From positions 1 to 15,385 of the forward strand of contig SVRU01000067.1 of NCBI GenBank assembly GCA_015064665.1: 15,385 nt of DNA. The letters are read 5' to 3'. Positions 5,819 to 13,573 of the stretch are shown piece by piece. The translations under genes were made by a program, and so were the position numbers. Origin of the DNA: Oscillospiraceae bacterium (lineage in GTDB: Bacteria > Bacillota_A > Clostridia > Oscillospirales > CAG-272). The notes below the pieces were generated by a model, which saw nothing but the letters and a program-made list of their open reading frames with translations, did not search any database and had not been told where the DNA came from. Position 1 is the stretch's first letter, and the number at the start of each line of letters is the position of its first letter.

Positions 5819-6337
5819 ATGTCTGCTATTCCGATTGAAATAGAACGAAAATATATAATTAAAAAACCCAGCATAAACAGACTTTCTACCCTTGACGGAT
5901 ACTCAAAATCAGAAATTCTTCAGATATATCTTTCCTCCGATATCGGTGTAACTCACAGAATAAGGATGAGAAAATGCGCTGACCGCGTGACCTATACCGA
6001 AACCGTAAAAAAGAGGATAGACAGAATTTCTGCATATGAGGACGAGCGCGAGATAACCGAGGAGGAATTTCACGAGCTGAAGAAGCTTCAGAAGCAGGGC
6101 ACACGCGCGGTGAACAAGATCCGTTATACCTTCGGATACTTTGGAAAAATCTTTGAAATCGACGAATACCCGAAGTGGCGAAAAACCTGCATTATGGAAA
6201 TTGAGCTCAATTCAAAGGATGAGAGGATAAAGCTTCCGCCGTATATCGAGGTTATAAAAGAGGTTACGGGAAATAAGTCCTATTCCAACGCTTCAATGTC
6301 GCACAGCTTTCCCGATGAGTGTGATAACAAAAATTAA
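5819..6337 (+). CDS. CYTH-domain protein (inorganic triphosphatase / class IV cyclase superfamily)
   Basis: CYTH proteins bind triphosphate compounds inside an eight-stranded tunnel and hydrolyse triphosphate or, in a few cases, make cAMP. This 172-residue cytosolic protein starts with the signature IEIERKYII, the ExExK motif with Glu7, Glu9 and Lys11. Arg residues of the tunnel appear in THRIRMRK, and further expected elements are EREITEEEF, VNKIRYTF, FEIDEYPKW and the late acidic strand CIMEIELNS. The length is normal for a bare CYTH domain. ATG 5819 has GGGAGG 7 nt upstream. It is followed at once by a terminator, so it is probably monocistronic. Simple triphosphatase activity is more likely than cyclase activity, but sequence alone does not decide it. 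Confidence 0.88.
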   Translation: MSAIPIEIERKYIIKKPSINRLSTLDGYSKSEILQIYLSSDIGVTHRIRMRKCADRVTYTETVKKRIDRISAYEDEREITEEEFHELKKLQKQGTRAVNKIRYTFGYFGKIFEIDEYPKWRKTCIMEIELNSKDERIKLPPYIEVIKEVTGNKSYSNASMSHSFPDECDNKN

Positions 6338-6375
6338 AATCTTGGCAAAATCCGATGCGTTTGCCAAGATTTTTT
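6337..6375 (+). terminator. Rho-independent terminator of the CYTH gene
   Basis: A 13-bp perfect stem (AAATCTTGGCAAA at 6337-6349 with 6360-6372) has a 10-nt loop and a T-run to 6375. The stem starts at the last base of the CYTH stop codon. The following lipoprotein gene begins 33 bp later, so it needs its own promoter or read-through; I see no convincing promoter in 6338-6407. Confidence 0.85.
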
Positions 6376-6407
6376 GCAAAGTATTTGAAACAAGCAGGAG
6401 AAAAATA

Positions 6408-9400
6408 ATGAGAAAACCGATTCTTTTAATAATTGCCGCATTACTTGTTTTTTCACTGTTTGCCTGCAGCAAGAACGCCGATTGCGAGTCCTGCTCGGAC
6501 GGAAATGAGGACGGCATTTGCGATACGTGCGGAAAGGAAATCTCCGACGCGGCAGACTCCGATATTACGCTTATAGAAAACGGAGAAGCAAAATTTAACG
6601 TAGTGCTTTCAAGCGAGGCTTCTTCCGACGTGAAAAAAGCAATAAACTCCGAAATAAGGGCGTATCTTCGTAATAAACACGGTATTGACGTTGCACTGTC
6701 GGTCGAGGGCTCGGACGCTGATATAGAGCAGGAAACGGAGTTGCTTGTAGGCAGAGTCAAAAAACGAGGTGAAAAATACGAGTACGACGGACACACGCTC
6801 GGGAAAAAAGGATACGTGATAAAAACGGTCGGCTCAAAGATTATTATAAACGCGGGCTCTGATGAAAAGCTTATTGAGGCAATTGAAATTTTTGCAGATA
6901 ACGTACTCGGTGTCGGAGAAGATGAGATAGATACCGTAATTATGACGGCGTCAAAAACGGCAGAAGTGATTCAAGACGATTACAAAATAACCTCTCTCAA
7001 AGTAAATGGCGAGGAAATGACGGGCTATACGATAGCTGCCGATATACTTGACGAAAGATATTTGAGAGTTGCAGAAAGCATACGTGATACGGTGTATGAA
7101 AAGGCGGGTTATTGGTTTGAGATAGTCGGAGAGGACGAGGCGTGCGAAAGGTCGGTAGTTCTCCTCTCTGCCGATGCGCAACCGGGAGAGGATAGCTTCA
7201 AGGTATCTGCCGAAGGCAAAAGGCTCATTATAAGCTGCGGATACGACAGTATGCTTGAGTCTGCGGTTTCGGAGTTTGTTGCAAGGTTTATAACACTTGG
7301 TAAAAACGAGGTGAACTTTATGGGAAAGGTATTCAATAAGGATATAAGCGTTCTTTACTATGAGGATTTCGGTGCAGTGGGCGACGGAGTCACCGATGAT
7401 TATAAGGCGATATATCTTACGCACGAGGCAGCGAACGAGTCCGGACAAACGGTCAGAGCAAGGGACGGCGCGACTTATTATATTTCGAACAGCCGCTTTT
7501 CCGTCAACGGAAAGACGCAGGTGTATATCGCAACGATAAAAACGAACGTTGAATGGGGAACTGCAAAATTTATAATCGACGACCGCAATATCTCGCCTCT
7601 GTCGGATTCTCCTACTCGCGCCGAGGCGAGCGCGAATATATTTAACGTTCTCCCCGATGACGAGCATGAAATGGTGAAGATTACCGACAGAGCCGTTCTT
7701 GATGCGATAGTCGCGGCGGGCTTGAATCCGCAGACGACTAAAATCGACCTTAAGCTTGAGGGGTGGGACGGTCCCGTCATGATAATTCCGAATAATTCGT
7801 CACATAAAATATACAGACGCCGCGGCTTCGCAGGCTTTACGGGCGGCAATATGCACGAAGTCATAGTTCTTGATAAAGACGGAAATGTCAGCGAAGAAAC
7901 GCCCATCGTATTTAATTACGAAAGCCTTGATTATATTGAGGTGTATAAGCTTGACGAGTCGTCTGCTATAACCGTTTCGGGCGGTGAATTTACGACGAGA
8001 GCGAGTCAGGCAAATCTCTTTTATAATGACGCAAACGGAAATCCTGCGTCCTACACCGCCTTCGTTTACAGGGGCATAGGTATTCAAAGAGCGTTTACCA
8101 CCGTCAAAAACGTAAAACACTACGTAACCGATGAGATTCCCCTTAACGACCAAGTGGATGATGACGGAAAGGTTGTAAAGGTCGGCGTATCCTATTATGG
8201 CTTCCTCTTTCCGAAGAACACCAATCATATAACGCTTGAAGACTGTGTTCTTACCGGCAGAAGATGCTATATAAAGGGCAGCGGCAGCGGCCACGACGGT
8301 ACGTACGATTTCTACGGCAACAATATAAACAAGATAGTTCTTAAAAACTGCACTCAGTCTAATTTCTGGGTAACTCTTGACGAATATAATAACGTAACCG
8401 CGGCAACCAAGGATACGCCCGGTGCGATAACCAGTATGTCAAGCACCGATCTTAACGGAACCTCCGTGCAGATACACTGGGGCATAGGCGGCACGAATTA
8501 CTGCAAAAATATGGAGTATATCGGCTCAACTCTTTCTCGCTTCGACGCGCACTCGGGTCTGTACGGCGGAAAGATAATTGATTCAACTATCAATTATATG
8601 GAGCTTATAGGCGGAGGAAATTTAATTATTGAAAACGTCACTTTCTTCGCTTCAAAGCCAGGCTACGGCGCAAATGCGTTCATAGCTCTCCGCAACGATT
8701 ACGGTTGCACATGGGACGGGGAGATATCGGTAAAGAATCTTAACGCCTATATGTTCACGGAGGGTAAAAATTACAGCGGCGTATATATGGTTTACTATAA
8801 CTACGTCAACTGGTATTTCGGATATACATCGGCATTCCCGACACTTACGCTGGACAACGTTGATTTCTACGATATAGAAACAGGGAAGCCTCTTCCCGCA
8901 GGCTTTAAAATAAATCTGACCGGAAGCAGTATATCAAGCAATTCAAAACAGCATCTTCTTGAATGCCACACGGCGCCCGTGTTTGCGCTGATAGACGCTG
9001 ACGGAGACGGACTGATAGACGAGCCTACGATGGACCGCAACCGCGACGGATTTATAGATCCGCCGTGTGATCTTGACGGCGACGGCGTTGTCGGAAAAAC
9101 GTCGCTTGCTTACGCAGCCTACATAAATGACGTGAAGGCGGCAAAATACGGTGTGACGCACCCTGATTCAAACGTTACGCTTAATATAACGAAACCGCCA
9201 AGGCATATAAAGATAATTAACAATGACGGAGTGAACGGCACGGGCGGATATACCTACGTTATCAAGGATACCTCGGGATACGGCATCAGCGACGGCGGAT
9301 ATTACGATAACGACGAAAACTACGGAGGCTTCTACGGCGACACCAAATTTATATACGGCGAAGGCGAGGGGGAATACTTCTTAGGCACGGATCACCCTAA

Positions 9401-9434
9401 GCAGAATAAAACCGCTACGTTTTCATTCGAATAA
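6408..9434 (+). CDS. Large surface lipoprotein with pectate-lyase-like beta-helix and calcium loops
   Basis: A 1008-residue exported lipoprotein. The start is ATG 6408 with CAGGAG 7 nt upstream; the frame is open further left, but that part overlaps the CYTH stop and terminator. The signal peptide MRKPILLIIAALLVFSLFAC has lipobox LFAC with Cys20 lipidated. Next come two CxxC knuckles (Cys26/29 and Cys38/41), like a small metal ribbon. About 50-310 holds two alpha/beta domains resembling the N-terminal domains of glycosidases. DFGAVGDGVTDD at about 320-330 is the classic opening of a Pectate_lyase_3/GH28-type right-handed beta-helix, which continues to about 855. Three DxDxDG-type loops follow (863-872, 876-884, 888-895), then a Gly/Tyr-rich tail. 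A polysaccharide lyase, hydrolase or binding role near the uronate operon is inferred; catalytic residues were not identified. Confidence 0.85.
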   Translation: MRKPILLIIAALLVFSLFACSKNADCESCSDGNEDGICDTCGKEISDAADSDITLIENGEAKFNVVLSSEASSDVKKAINSEIRAYLRNKHGIDVALSVEGSDADIEQETELLVGRVKKRGEKYEYDGHTLGKKGYVIKTVGSKIIINAGSDEKLIEAIEIFADNVLGVGEDEIDTVIMTASKTAEVIQDDYKITSLKVNGEEMTGYTIAADILDERYLRVAESIRDTVYEKAGYWFEIVGEDEACERSVVLLSADAQPGEDSFKVSAEGKRLIISCGYDSMLESAVSEFVARFITLGKNEVNFMGKVFNKDISVLYYEDFGAVGDGVTDDYKAIYLTHEAANESGQTVRARDGATYYISNSRFSVNGKTQVYIATIKTNVEWGTAKFIIDDRNISPLSDSPTRAEASANIFNVLPDDEHEMVKITDRAVLDAIVAAGLNPQTTKIDLKLEGWDGPVMIIPNNSSHKIYRRRGFAGFTGGNMHEVIVLDKDGNVSEETPIVFNYESLDYIEVYKLDESSAITVSGGEFTTRASQANLFYNDANGNPASYTAFVYRGIGIQRAFTTVKNVKHYVTDEIPLNDQVDDDGKVVKVGVSYYGFLFPKNTNHITLEDCVLTGRRCYIKGSGSGHDGTYDFYGNNINKIVLKNCTQSNFWVTLDEYNNVTAATKDTPGAITSMSSTDLNGTSVQIHWGIGGTNYCKNMEYIGSTLSRFDAHSGLYGGKIIDSTINYMELIGGGNLIIENVTFFASKPGYGANAFIALRNDYGCTWDGEISVKNLNAYMFTEGKNYSGVYMVYYNYVNWYFGYTSAFPTLTLDNVDFYDIETGKPLPAGFKINLTGSSISSNSKQHLLECHTAPVFALIDADGDGLIDEPTMDRNRDGFIDPPCDLDGDGVVGKTSLAYAAYINDVKAAKYGVTHPDSNVTLNITKPPRHIKIINNDGVNGTGGYTYVIKDTSGYGISDGGYYDNDENYGGFYGDTKFIYGEGEGEYFLGTDHPKQNKTATFSFE

Positions 9435-9440
9435 GCAGTG

Positions 9441-9464
9441 GCAAGGCGCGCTCGCCTACCTTGC
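9441..9464. other. GC-rich hairpin just after the lipoprotein gene
   Basis: GCAAGG (9441-9446) pairs with CCTTGC (9459-9464), and an inner GGCG/CGCC helix can form. It lacks its own T-run and lies only 3 bp before the main terminator stem. It may protect the transcript 3' end or may be chance. Confidence 0.45.
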
Positions 9465-9467
9465 AGA

Positions 9468-9504
9468 AAAAACCGGATCGGCATAATTGCTCGGTCCGGT
9501 TTTT
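9468..9504. terminator. Bidirectional terminator between the lipoprotein and araC-type genes
   Basis: AAAAACCGGA (9468-9477) pairs with TCCGGTTTTT (9495-9504), with a further GCA/TGC helix inside. T-rich tails are present on both strands (TTTTTAGTTTT plus; TTTTTTCTGC minus). It lies between two convergent genes and can end both transcripts. Confidence 0.85.
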
Positions 9505-9546
9505 AGTTTTACAAGAAATTTTTAAGATTTTAAGTGAAAAGGCTTT

Positions 9547-10326
9547 TTAATACTCTTTTTTCGGTGTATAGCCGTATTTTTCTTTGTAGAGCCGTATGAA
9601 GAATGAAAGGTTTGTAAAACCGCAAGCCTCGGCAACCTCGGAAACGTTGTATTCTCCGCTTTGAAGCTTTGCGCGCGCCCTTTCAAGCCGAATACCGTTC
9701 CGATATTCTATAGGTGACTTTCCGGTGTATTCGCTGAAAAGCTTTCTGAAATTCGTTTCGCTCATATAGCAGATTTCCGAATAATAAGAAATTTTTTTGT
9801 TTTCCTCGGGATAGAGCTGTATACTATCTAGGGCGGGCTGAAGCTTCGAATATTTTTTCGGAATTGCCGAGTGCACGAGCTCTATTTGCCAAAACAGATC
9901 GTAGAGCAGCGATACGTAGTGAAATATACGGCTTGAAAATACGTTGCGCTCGGATTCGAAAAAGCGTTCTATTATATTTTTTGCATTTGGAAGCTTGATT
10001 TTTTCGTGTGATGAAAGGAATTCGGAAAAATCACCGAATGAAATATCGAATTGTATAATTTTTATCTCTGTTCCGTCCTCAAGATAAGTGGCAGTATATC
10101 TTATTCCTTTGGGTACAAACAAAAGCTCCGATGCATTCACGGTGATGCTGTCATCTCCGCTTCCTGTAAAGCTGTAAAGCATGCTTCCGTGCGACAAATA
10201 AATGAACGCATATGACGCGCGCCCATTAGGAAATGAGTATTTATAGCCTCTGTTACGTCTGACCTGTTGAATATTTATATCGCTGACGTGGAAGGTGGGC
10301 TTATTGAAATAATATTCCTTTTTCAT
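9547..10326 (-). CDS. AraC/XylS-family transcriptional regulator, probable uronate operon regulator
   Basis: DNA-binding regulator of 259 residues. Residues about 10-100 form a cupin-like sensor with SELLFVPKGIRYTATY, the usual beta-barrel pattern. The C-terminal 80 residues carry two helix-turn-helix units: about 178-205 (ISYYSEICYMSETNFRKLF) and about 228-250, followed by GYTP at 251-254. This is the AraC signature, including ACGFTNLSFFIRLYKEKYG. The start was moved to ATG 10326 because GAGGTG (minus-strand reading of 10333-10338) is correctly spaced from it and would overlap the alternative GTG start at 10335. It is divergent from uxaC with about 150 bp between, the usual arrangement for a local sugar-responsive activator. 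The inducer, probably a uronate or its oligomer, is inferred. Confidence 0.9.
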   Translation of the reverse strand: MKKEYYFNKPTFHVSDINIQQVRRNRGYKYSFPNGRASYAFIYLSHGSMLYSFTGSGDDSITVNASELLFVPKGIRYTATYLEDGTEIKIIQFDISFGDFSEFLSSHEKIKLPNAKNIIERFFESERNVFSSRIFHYVSLLYDLFWQIELVHSAIPKKYSKLQPALDSIQLYPEENKKISYYSEICYMSETNFRKLFSEYTGKSPIEYRNGIRLERARAKLQSGEYNVSEVAEACGFTNLSFFIRLYKEKYGYTPKKEY

Positions 10327-10344
10327 ATCATTCACCTCATGGAT

Positions 10345-10373
10345 ATGCTATCACAATTTTTCACCTTTGTCAA
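10345..10373 (-). promoter_or_regulatory. Sigma-A promoter of the araC-type gene
   Basis: Minus-strand TTGACA (10373-10368) is perfect, with a weaker TAGCAT (10350-10345) 17 bp away. The predicted start near 10338 would leave a leader of only about 12 nt with the ribosome binding site at its very 5' end, which lowers confidence in this exact -10. Confidence 0.6.
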
Positions 10374-10414
10374 TAAAAGTTGTTGAAAAGTGTTAAAAAT
10401 GATTATATATGGCA

Positions 10415-10443
10415 TTGAATTGCGGTCGGGAAAATGATATACT
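10415..10443 (+). promoter_or_regulatory. Sigma-A promoter of the uronate operon
   Basis: TTGAAT (10415-10420) and TATACT (10438-10443) are separated by 17 bp, giving a start near 10450 and a leader of about 28 nt. The -35 matches less well than those of the ribosomal operon, as expected for an activator-dependent promoter. Upstream, 10381-10400 contains the similar units GTTGAAAA and GTGTTAAAAA about 8-9 bp apart, which might be part of a regulator site; this is weak. Confidence 0.65.
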
Positions 10444-10477
10444 GGACCTGTAAAATACTAAAACGTGTGAGGGAACA

Positions 10478-11761
10478 ATGAAAAAAAGCTATCTGCTTCG
10501 TGACAGGTGCGCTCGCAGACTCTACGAGCGTTACGCAAAAAAACTTCCGATTATAGATTTCCACAACCATCTGTCAGCGCGGGATATGTCAGCCGACAGA
10601 AAATTCAACAATATTACGGAGCTTTGGCTTACGGCTGATCCGTATAAGCACCGTCTTATGCGTATATGCGGTGTGCCTGAGCATTTCATTACGGGAGATG
10701 CCTCGGATTTTGAAAAATTCAAAAAATTCTGCGAGATATTTCCGAGCTTAGCAGGCACTCCCGTTTACGATTGGTCGCGTATGGAGCTTTCCATGATATT
10801 CGGAATAGAGGATTTGCCGTCAGCAAAAACAGCAGAAGCTATTTACAAAAGAACCGAGGAGCTTCTTTCAAAGGATGAGTTTTCTTACAACGGAATTCTC
10901 ACTCGATTTGGCATTGAGTATCAATCTCCCGTTGCCGAGTTGACAGAGGAGCTATCCTGCTTTTCGGGCAAAGTTTCGCCCTCGCTCAGAGGTGACAGCC
11001 TGCTTGAGCCCACGGATAAGCTTAGAGGTGATATTGAAGAGAAAAGCGGAGCGAAGATAACCGATACGGATACCTACGTAAAAGCGGTTTCCGTGCTTCT
11101 TGATAAGTTTGACGAGGTTGGCTGCAGAGTGGCGGACCACGCGCTTGACGACGGATTTTTCAAGGATGACGCAGATGGAGCAAAGAGAAATATTCTCGTA
11201 AAACTTGGCGTTGAATATTATAAGCGAGGCTGGACCTTACTTTTGCACGTCGGAGCAAAAAGGAAAACGAGCGACAGACTTGCCGCCCTTGCGGGCAAGG
11301 CGGGCGGATACGCCGCGATAGGCAACAGCTTTGACGTGAGCGCCGTGTGTGATTTGCTTTCGGATATGGAGAGCGCGGGCGGACTTCCAAGCACCGTTTT
11401 TTTTCCTCTTAATATGAGTGATATGTCCGCGTTTGCAGTTATGTCGGGCTCGTTTTCCGAGGACGGCTTTTGCGGAAAGGTTCAGCTTGGACCTGCTTGG
11501 TGGTGGTGCGACCATTCCTTTGGAATAAAGCACGCGCTTGACTGTATCTCGGCGTTTGGCGTTCTTTCGCAGTTCGTGGGAATGACTACCGATTCAAGAA
11601 GTATTCTGTCATTCGTAAGACACGATTATTTCAGACGGATTCTATGCTCCTATATCTCTGAGAAAAATCGAAAAGAGCAGCTTGGATTGACCGAGGGTGA
11701 AATGGGAGAGTTGATTGAAAAAATTTGTTATTACAATGCAAAGAAAAGGATGGGAAAATAA
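10478..11761 (+). CDS. uxaC: Glucuronate isomerase
   Basis: Converts D-glucuronate to D-fructuronate (and D-galacturonate to D-tagaturonate), the entry step of bacterial hexuronate breakdown in the cytosol. The 427-residue chain belongs to the amidohydrolase-like barrel family. Visible hallmarks are PIIDFHNHLS with metal-site His29 and His31, NITELWLTADPYKHRLMR, CRVADHALDDGFF, QLGPAWWWCD, and FVGMTTDSRS with Asp372 followed by RHDYFRRILC. It is somewhat shorter than the E. coli enzyme (about 470 residues), with no broken motif. ATG 10478 has GAGGG upstream. It is first in a tight operon: its stop codon abuts the next ATG without a gap. The promoter at 10415-10443 faces the AraC-type gene. Confidence 0.95.
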   Translation: MKKSYLLRDRCARRLYERYAKKLPIIDFHNHLSARDMSADRKFNNITELWLTADPYKHRLMRICGVPEHFITGDASDFEKFKKFCEIFPSLAGTPVYDWSRMELSMIFGIEDLPSAKTAEAIYKRTEELLSKDEFSYNGILTRFGIEYQSPVAELTEELSCFSGKVSPSLRGDSLLEPTDKLRGDIEEKSGAKITDTDTYVKAVSVLLDKFDEVGCRVADHALDDGFFKDDADGAKRNILVKLGVEYYKRGWTLLLHVGAKRKTSDRLAALAGKAGGYAAIGNSFDVSAVCDLLSDMESAGGLPSTVFFPLNMSDMSAFAVMSGSFSEDGFCGKVQLGPAWWWCDHSFGIKHALDCISAFGVLSQFVGMTTDSRSILSFVRHDYFRRILCSYISEKNRKEQLGLTEGEMGELIEKICYYNAKKRMGK

Positions 11762-12601
11762 ATGATTTTTAATGGTAAAACAGCCGTAGTGACCGGCGCG
11801 GGCGGAACGCTTTGCTCGGAGATTGCAATATTTCTCGCAAAAGAGGGCGCGAGGGTTTTTCTCGTTGGAAGGAGCGAGGATAAGCTTAAAAAAACCGCAG
11901 AAAAAATCAAAGCAGACGGCGGCAGAGAGCCTGTCGTATATCCTTGCGACGTAACCGACGCCAAAGGCGTTGAGGCACTTGCCAAAGCAGTGGAAGCCGA
12001 GGGCGGATGCGATTTTCTTATAAACGGAGCCGGCGGAAACAATCAAAAGGCGATGCCTACCATAACCAAGTTTGACAACCGTGAGCTTTCGGACGAGCTT
12101 CCCGAGGGGGAGCGCGGCATCTACAATATAGATATGGACGCGTTTAAAAGCGTGCTTGATATCAATACTATGGGCACGGTAATTCCGACTCTCGAATTTG
12201 CAAAGCAAATGGTTAAAAAGGGCGGAGGCTCGGTTATCAATTTTGCATCTATGAACAGCTATTGTCCCTTGACCCGTTGCTTTGCATACGCAATGAGCAA
12301 GGCGGCAATAGTTAATCTTACGCAATCCTTTGCCGCGTATTTTGCGCCCGCAAATATCAGAGTAAATGCGATAGCTCCCGGATTTATGGTGAACGAGAGA
12401 AGCAAAAATTATCTTGGCACGGTTGAAGAGGGACTGACGAAACGCGGTGAAAGCGTAATAGCGCACACCCCGATGGGTAGATTCGGCGTAGCGGGCGACA
12501 TTATCGGATGCGTTAAGTTCCTTCTTTCCGATGATTCCTCGTTCGTTACGGGCGCTACCGTTCCCGTAGACGGAGGATTCTTAACCCTCGGAGGCGTGTA
12601 A
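11762..12601 (+). CDS. SDR-family D-mannonate oxidoreductase (fructuronate reductase)
   Basis: Reduces D-fructuronate to D-mannonate with NAD(P)H, the middle step between UxaC and UxuA. The 279-residue protein is a classical short-chain dehydrogenase: TGAGGTLC cofactor loop (11-18), CDVTD at 62-66, NGAGG (88-92), catalytic Ser163, Tyr176 and Lys180 (YAMSK), and the APGFMVNER segment. An extra stretch at about 93-128 after NGAGG is typical of the SDR enzymes that replace the unrelated long-chain UxuB of E. coli in many Firmicutes and Thermotogae. The substrate assignment rests on that insertion and on the position between uxaC and uxuA. It starts directly after the uxaC stop, and its stop overlaps the uxuA start by one base (TAATG), so translation is coupled. 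Confidence 0.88.
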   Translation: MIFNGKTAVVTGAGGTLCSEIAIFLAKEGARVFLVGRSEDKLKKTAEKIKADGGREPVVYPCDVTDAKGVEALAKAVEAEGGCDFLINGAGGNNQKAMPTITKFDNRELSDELPEGERGIYNIDMDAFKSVLDINTMGTVIPTLEFAKQMVKKGGGSVINFASMNSYCPLTRCFAYAMSKAAIVNLTQSFAAYFAPANIRVNAIAPGFMVNERSKNYLGTVEEGLTKRGESVIAHTPMGRFGVAGDIIGCVKFLLSDDSSFVTGATVPVDGGFLTLGGV

Positions 12602-13551
12602 TGATTTTAACCGATTATTTCAGGTCAACCCCCGATGCCACGTGGGATTTTGCCATTCAATCGGGTATAAACCACGGCGTAATAAGACTTCCCGAGGATG
12701 CGGAATTTTCGCATAGCAGCTACTCGCACTGGGAGACGGTGGTTAAACGCTTTAACGATTACGGAATAGTTCCCGTAGCTATCGAGCCGATGCCTAATTC
12801 TCTTCACGACCACATAAAAGCGGGAGACGGAAAGAGGGACGAGTCGATAGCCGAGGTTATCAAGATGTTCCCGATAATGAAAAAATTCGGAATCAATACT
12901 ATATGCTTCAACTGGATGGCGCATATAGGATGGCTTCGCACCCGAAGCGATTACATAGAGCGCGGCGGTGCAAGGGTCACCGAGTTTAAAATGTCGGATT
13001 TCAAGCCAACCGATAAAAAAATCATGGCAGACGAGCTTTGGGCAAACTACGAATATTTCGTCAAGGCGGTAGTTCCCGAAGCGGAAAAATACGAAATAAA
13101 GCTCGGCCTTCACCCAGACGACCCGCCTGTTGCAAGACTTGGCGAGGTTGAGCGAATTATGATAAGCCTTGAAAACATCAAAAGGGCAGTCTATGGAATC
13201 ACTCCGAGCGAGAGCCTTGGCGTTACTATGTGTCAGGCAAACTATCATATAATGGGAGAGAAAGTGTTCGAGGTCATAAAGGATTTCAAGGACAAAATTT
13301 TTATGGTTCATTTCCGTAATACAACGGGCATGCCCGAGCATTTCCGCGAGACCTATCACGATAACGGCGAGCTTGATATGGCGCGTCTTATGAAGCTTTA
13401 CGTTGAGCTTGGAATAGACGTGCCGATACGCGTTGACCACGTTCCCACGATGCCCGGAGAGGTGTCAACTCTTCCGGGATACGACGCGCTCGGCAGACTT
13501 TATGCAATGGGATATATGCGCGGTCTTTACGAAGCTGTGAAAATTAAATAA
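12601..13551 (+). CDS. uxuA: Mannonate dehydratase
   Basis: Dehydrates D-mannonate to 2-keto-3-deoxy-D-gluconate using a divalent metal. The 316-residue TIM-barrel protein shows family landmarks: FNWMAHIGWLRTRSDY, LGLHPDDPP with His171, TMCQAN with Cys211, VHFRNT with His237, and RVDH with Asp279. From knowledge of the Streptococcus suis enzyme, a His, Cys, His and Asp set coordinates Mn; the four residues listed fit in order and rough spacing. It is shorter than E. coli UxuA (394) and somewhat shorter than many Gram-positive forms, but it reads as complete, ending with GYMRGLYEAVKIK. GGAGG at 12590-12594 lies inside the end of the reductase gene. The next step (KDG kinase and aldolase) is not encoded in the window. 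Confidence 0.93.
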   Translation: MILTDYFRSTPDATWDFAIQSGINHGVIRLPEDAEFSHSSYSHWETVVKRFNDYGIVPVAIEPMPNSLHDHIKAGDGKRDESIAEVIKMFPIMKKFGINTICFNWMAHIGWLRTRSDYIERGGARVTEFKMSDFKPTDKKIMADELWANYEYFVKAVVPEAEKYEIKLGLHPDDPPVARLGEVERIMISLENIKRAVYGITPSESLGVTMCQANYHIMGEKVFEVIKDFKDKIFMVHFRNTTGMPEHFRETYHDNGELDMARLMKLYVELGIDVPIRVDHVPTMPGEVSTLPGYDALGRLYAMGYMRGLYEAVKIK

Positions 13552-13573
13552 ACTAAGACTAAGGAGATTGGAT

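Noticed and set aside
6315..6407. In-frame GTG extension of the lipoprotein by 31 residues
   Set aside because: It would overlap the CYTH stop and its terminator and would bury the signal peptide; the ATG at 6408 has a good ribosome binding site and a clean lipoprotein leader.
11642..12466. 274-codon minus-strand frame across uxaC and the SDR gene
   Set aside because: It spans two unrelated coding genes on the other strand, has no start signals and no recognisable domain.
12625..13440. 271-codon minus-strand frame inside uxuA
   Set aside because: Antisense of a gene with all expected metal-site motifs; no independent support.
13568..13573. TTG start two codons upstream for the M55 gene
   Set aside because: It lies 1 bp from AAGGAG, too close for initiation; ATG at 13574 is ideally spaced and aligns Asp8/Glu10/His60 with the family numbering.
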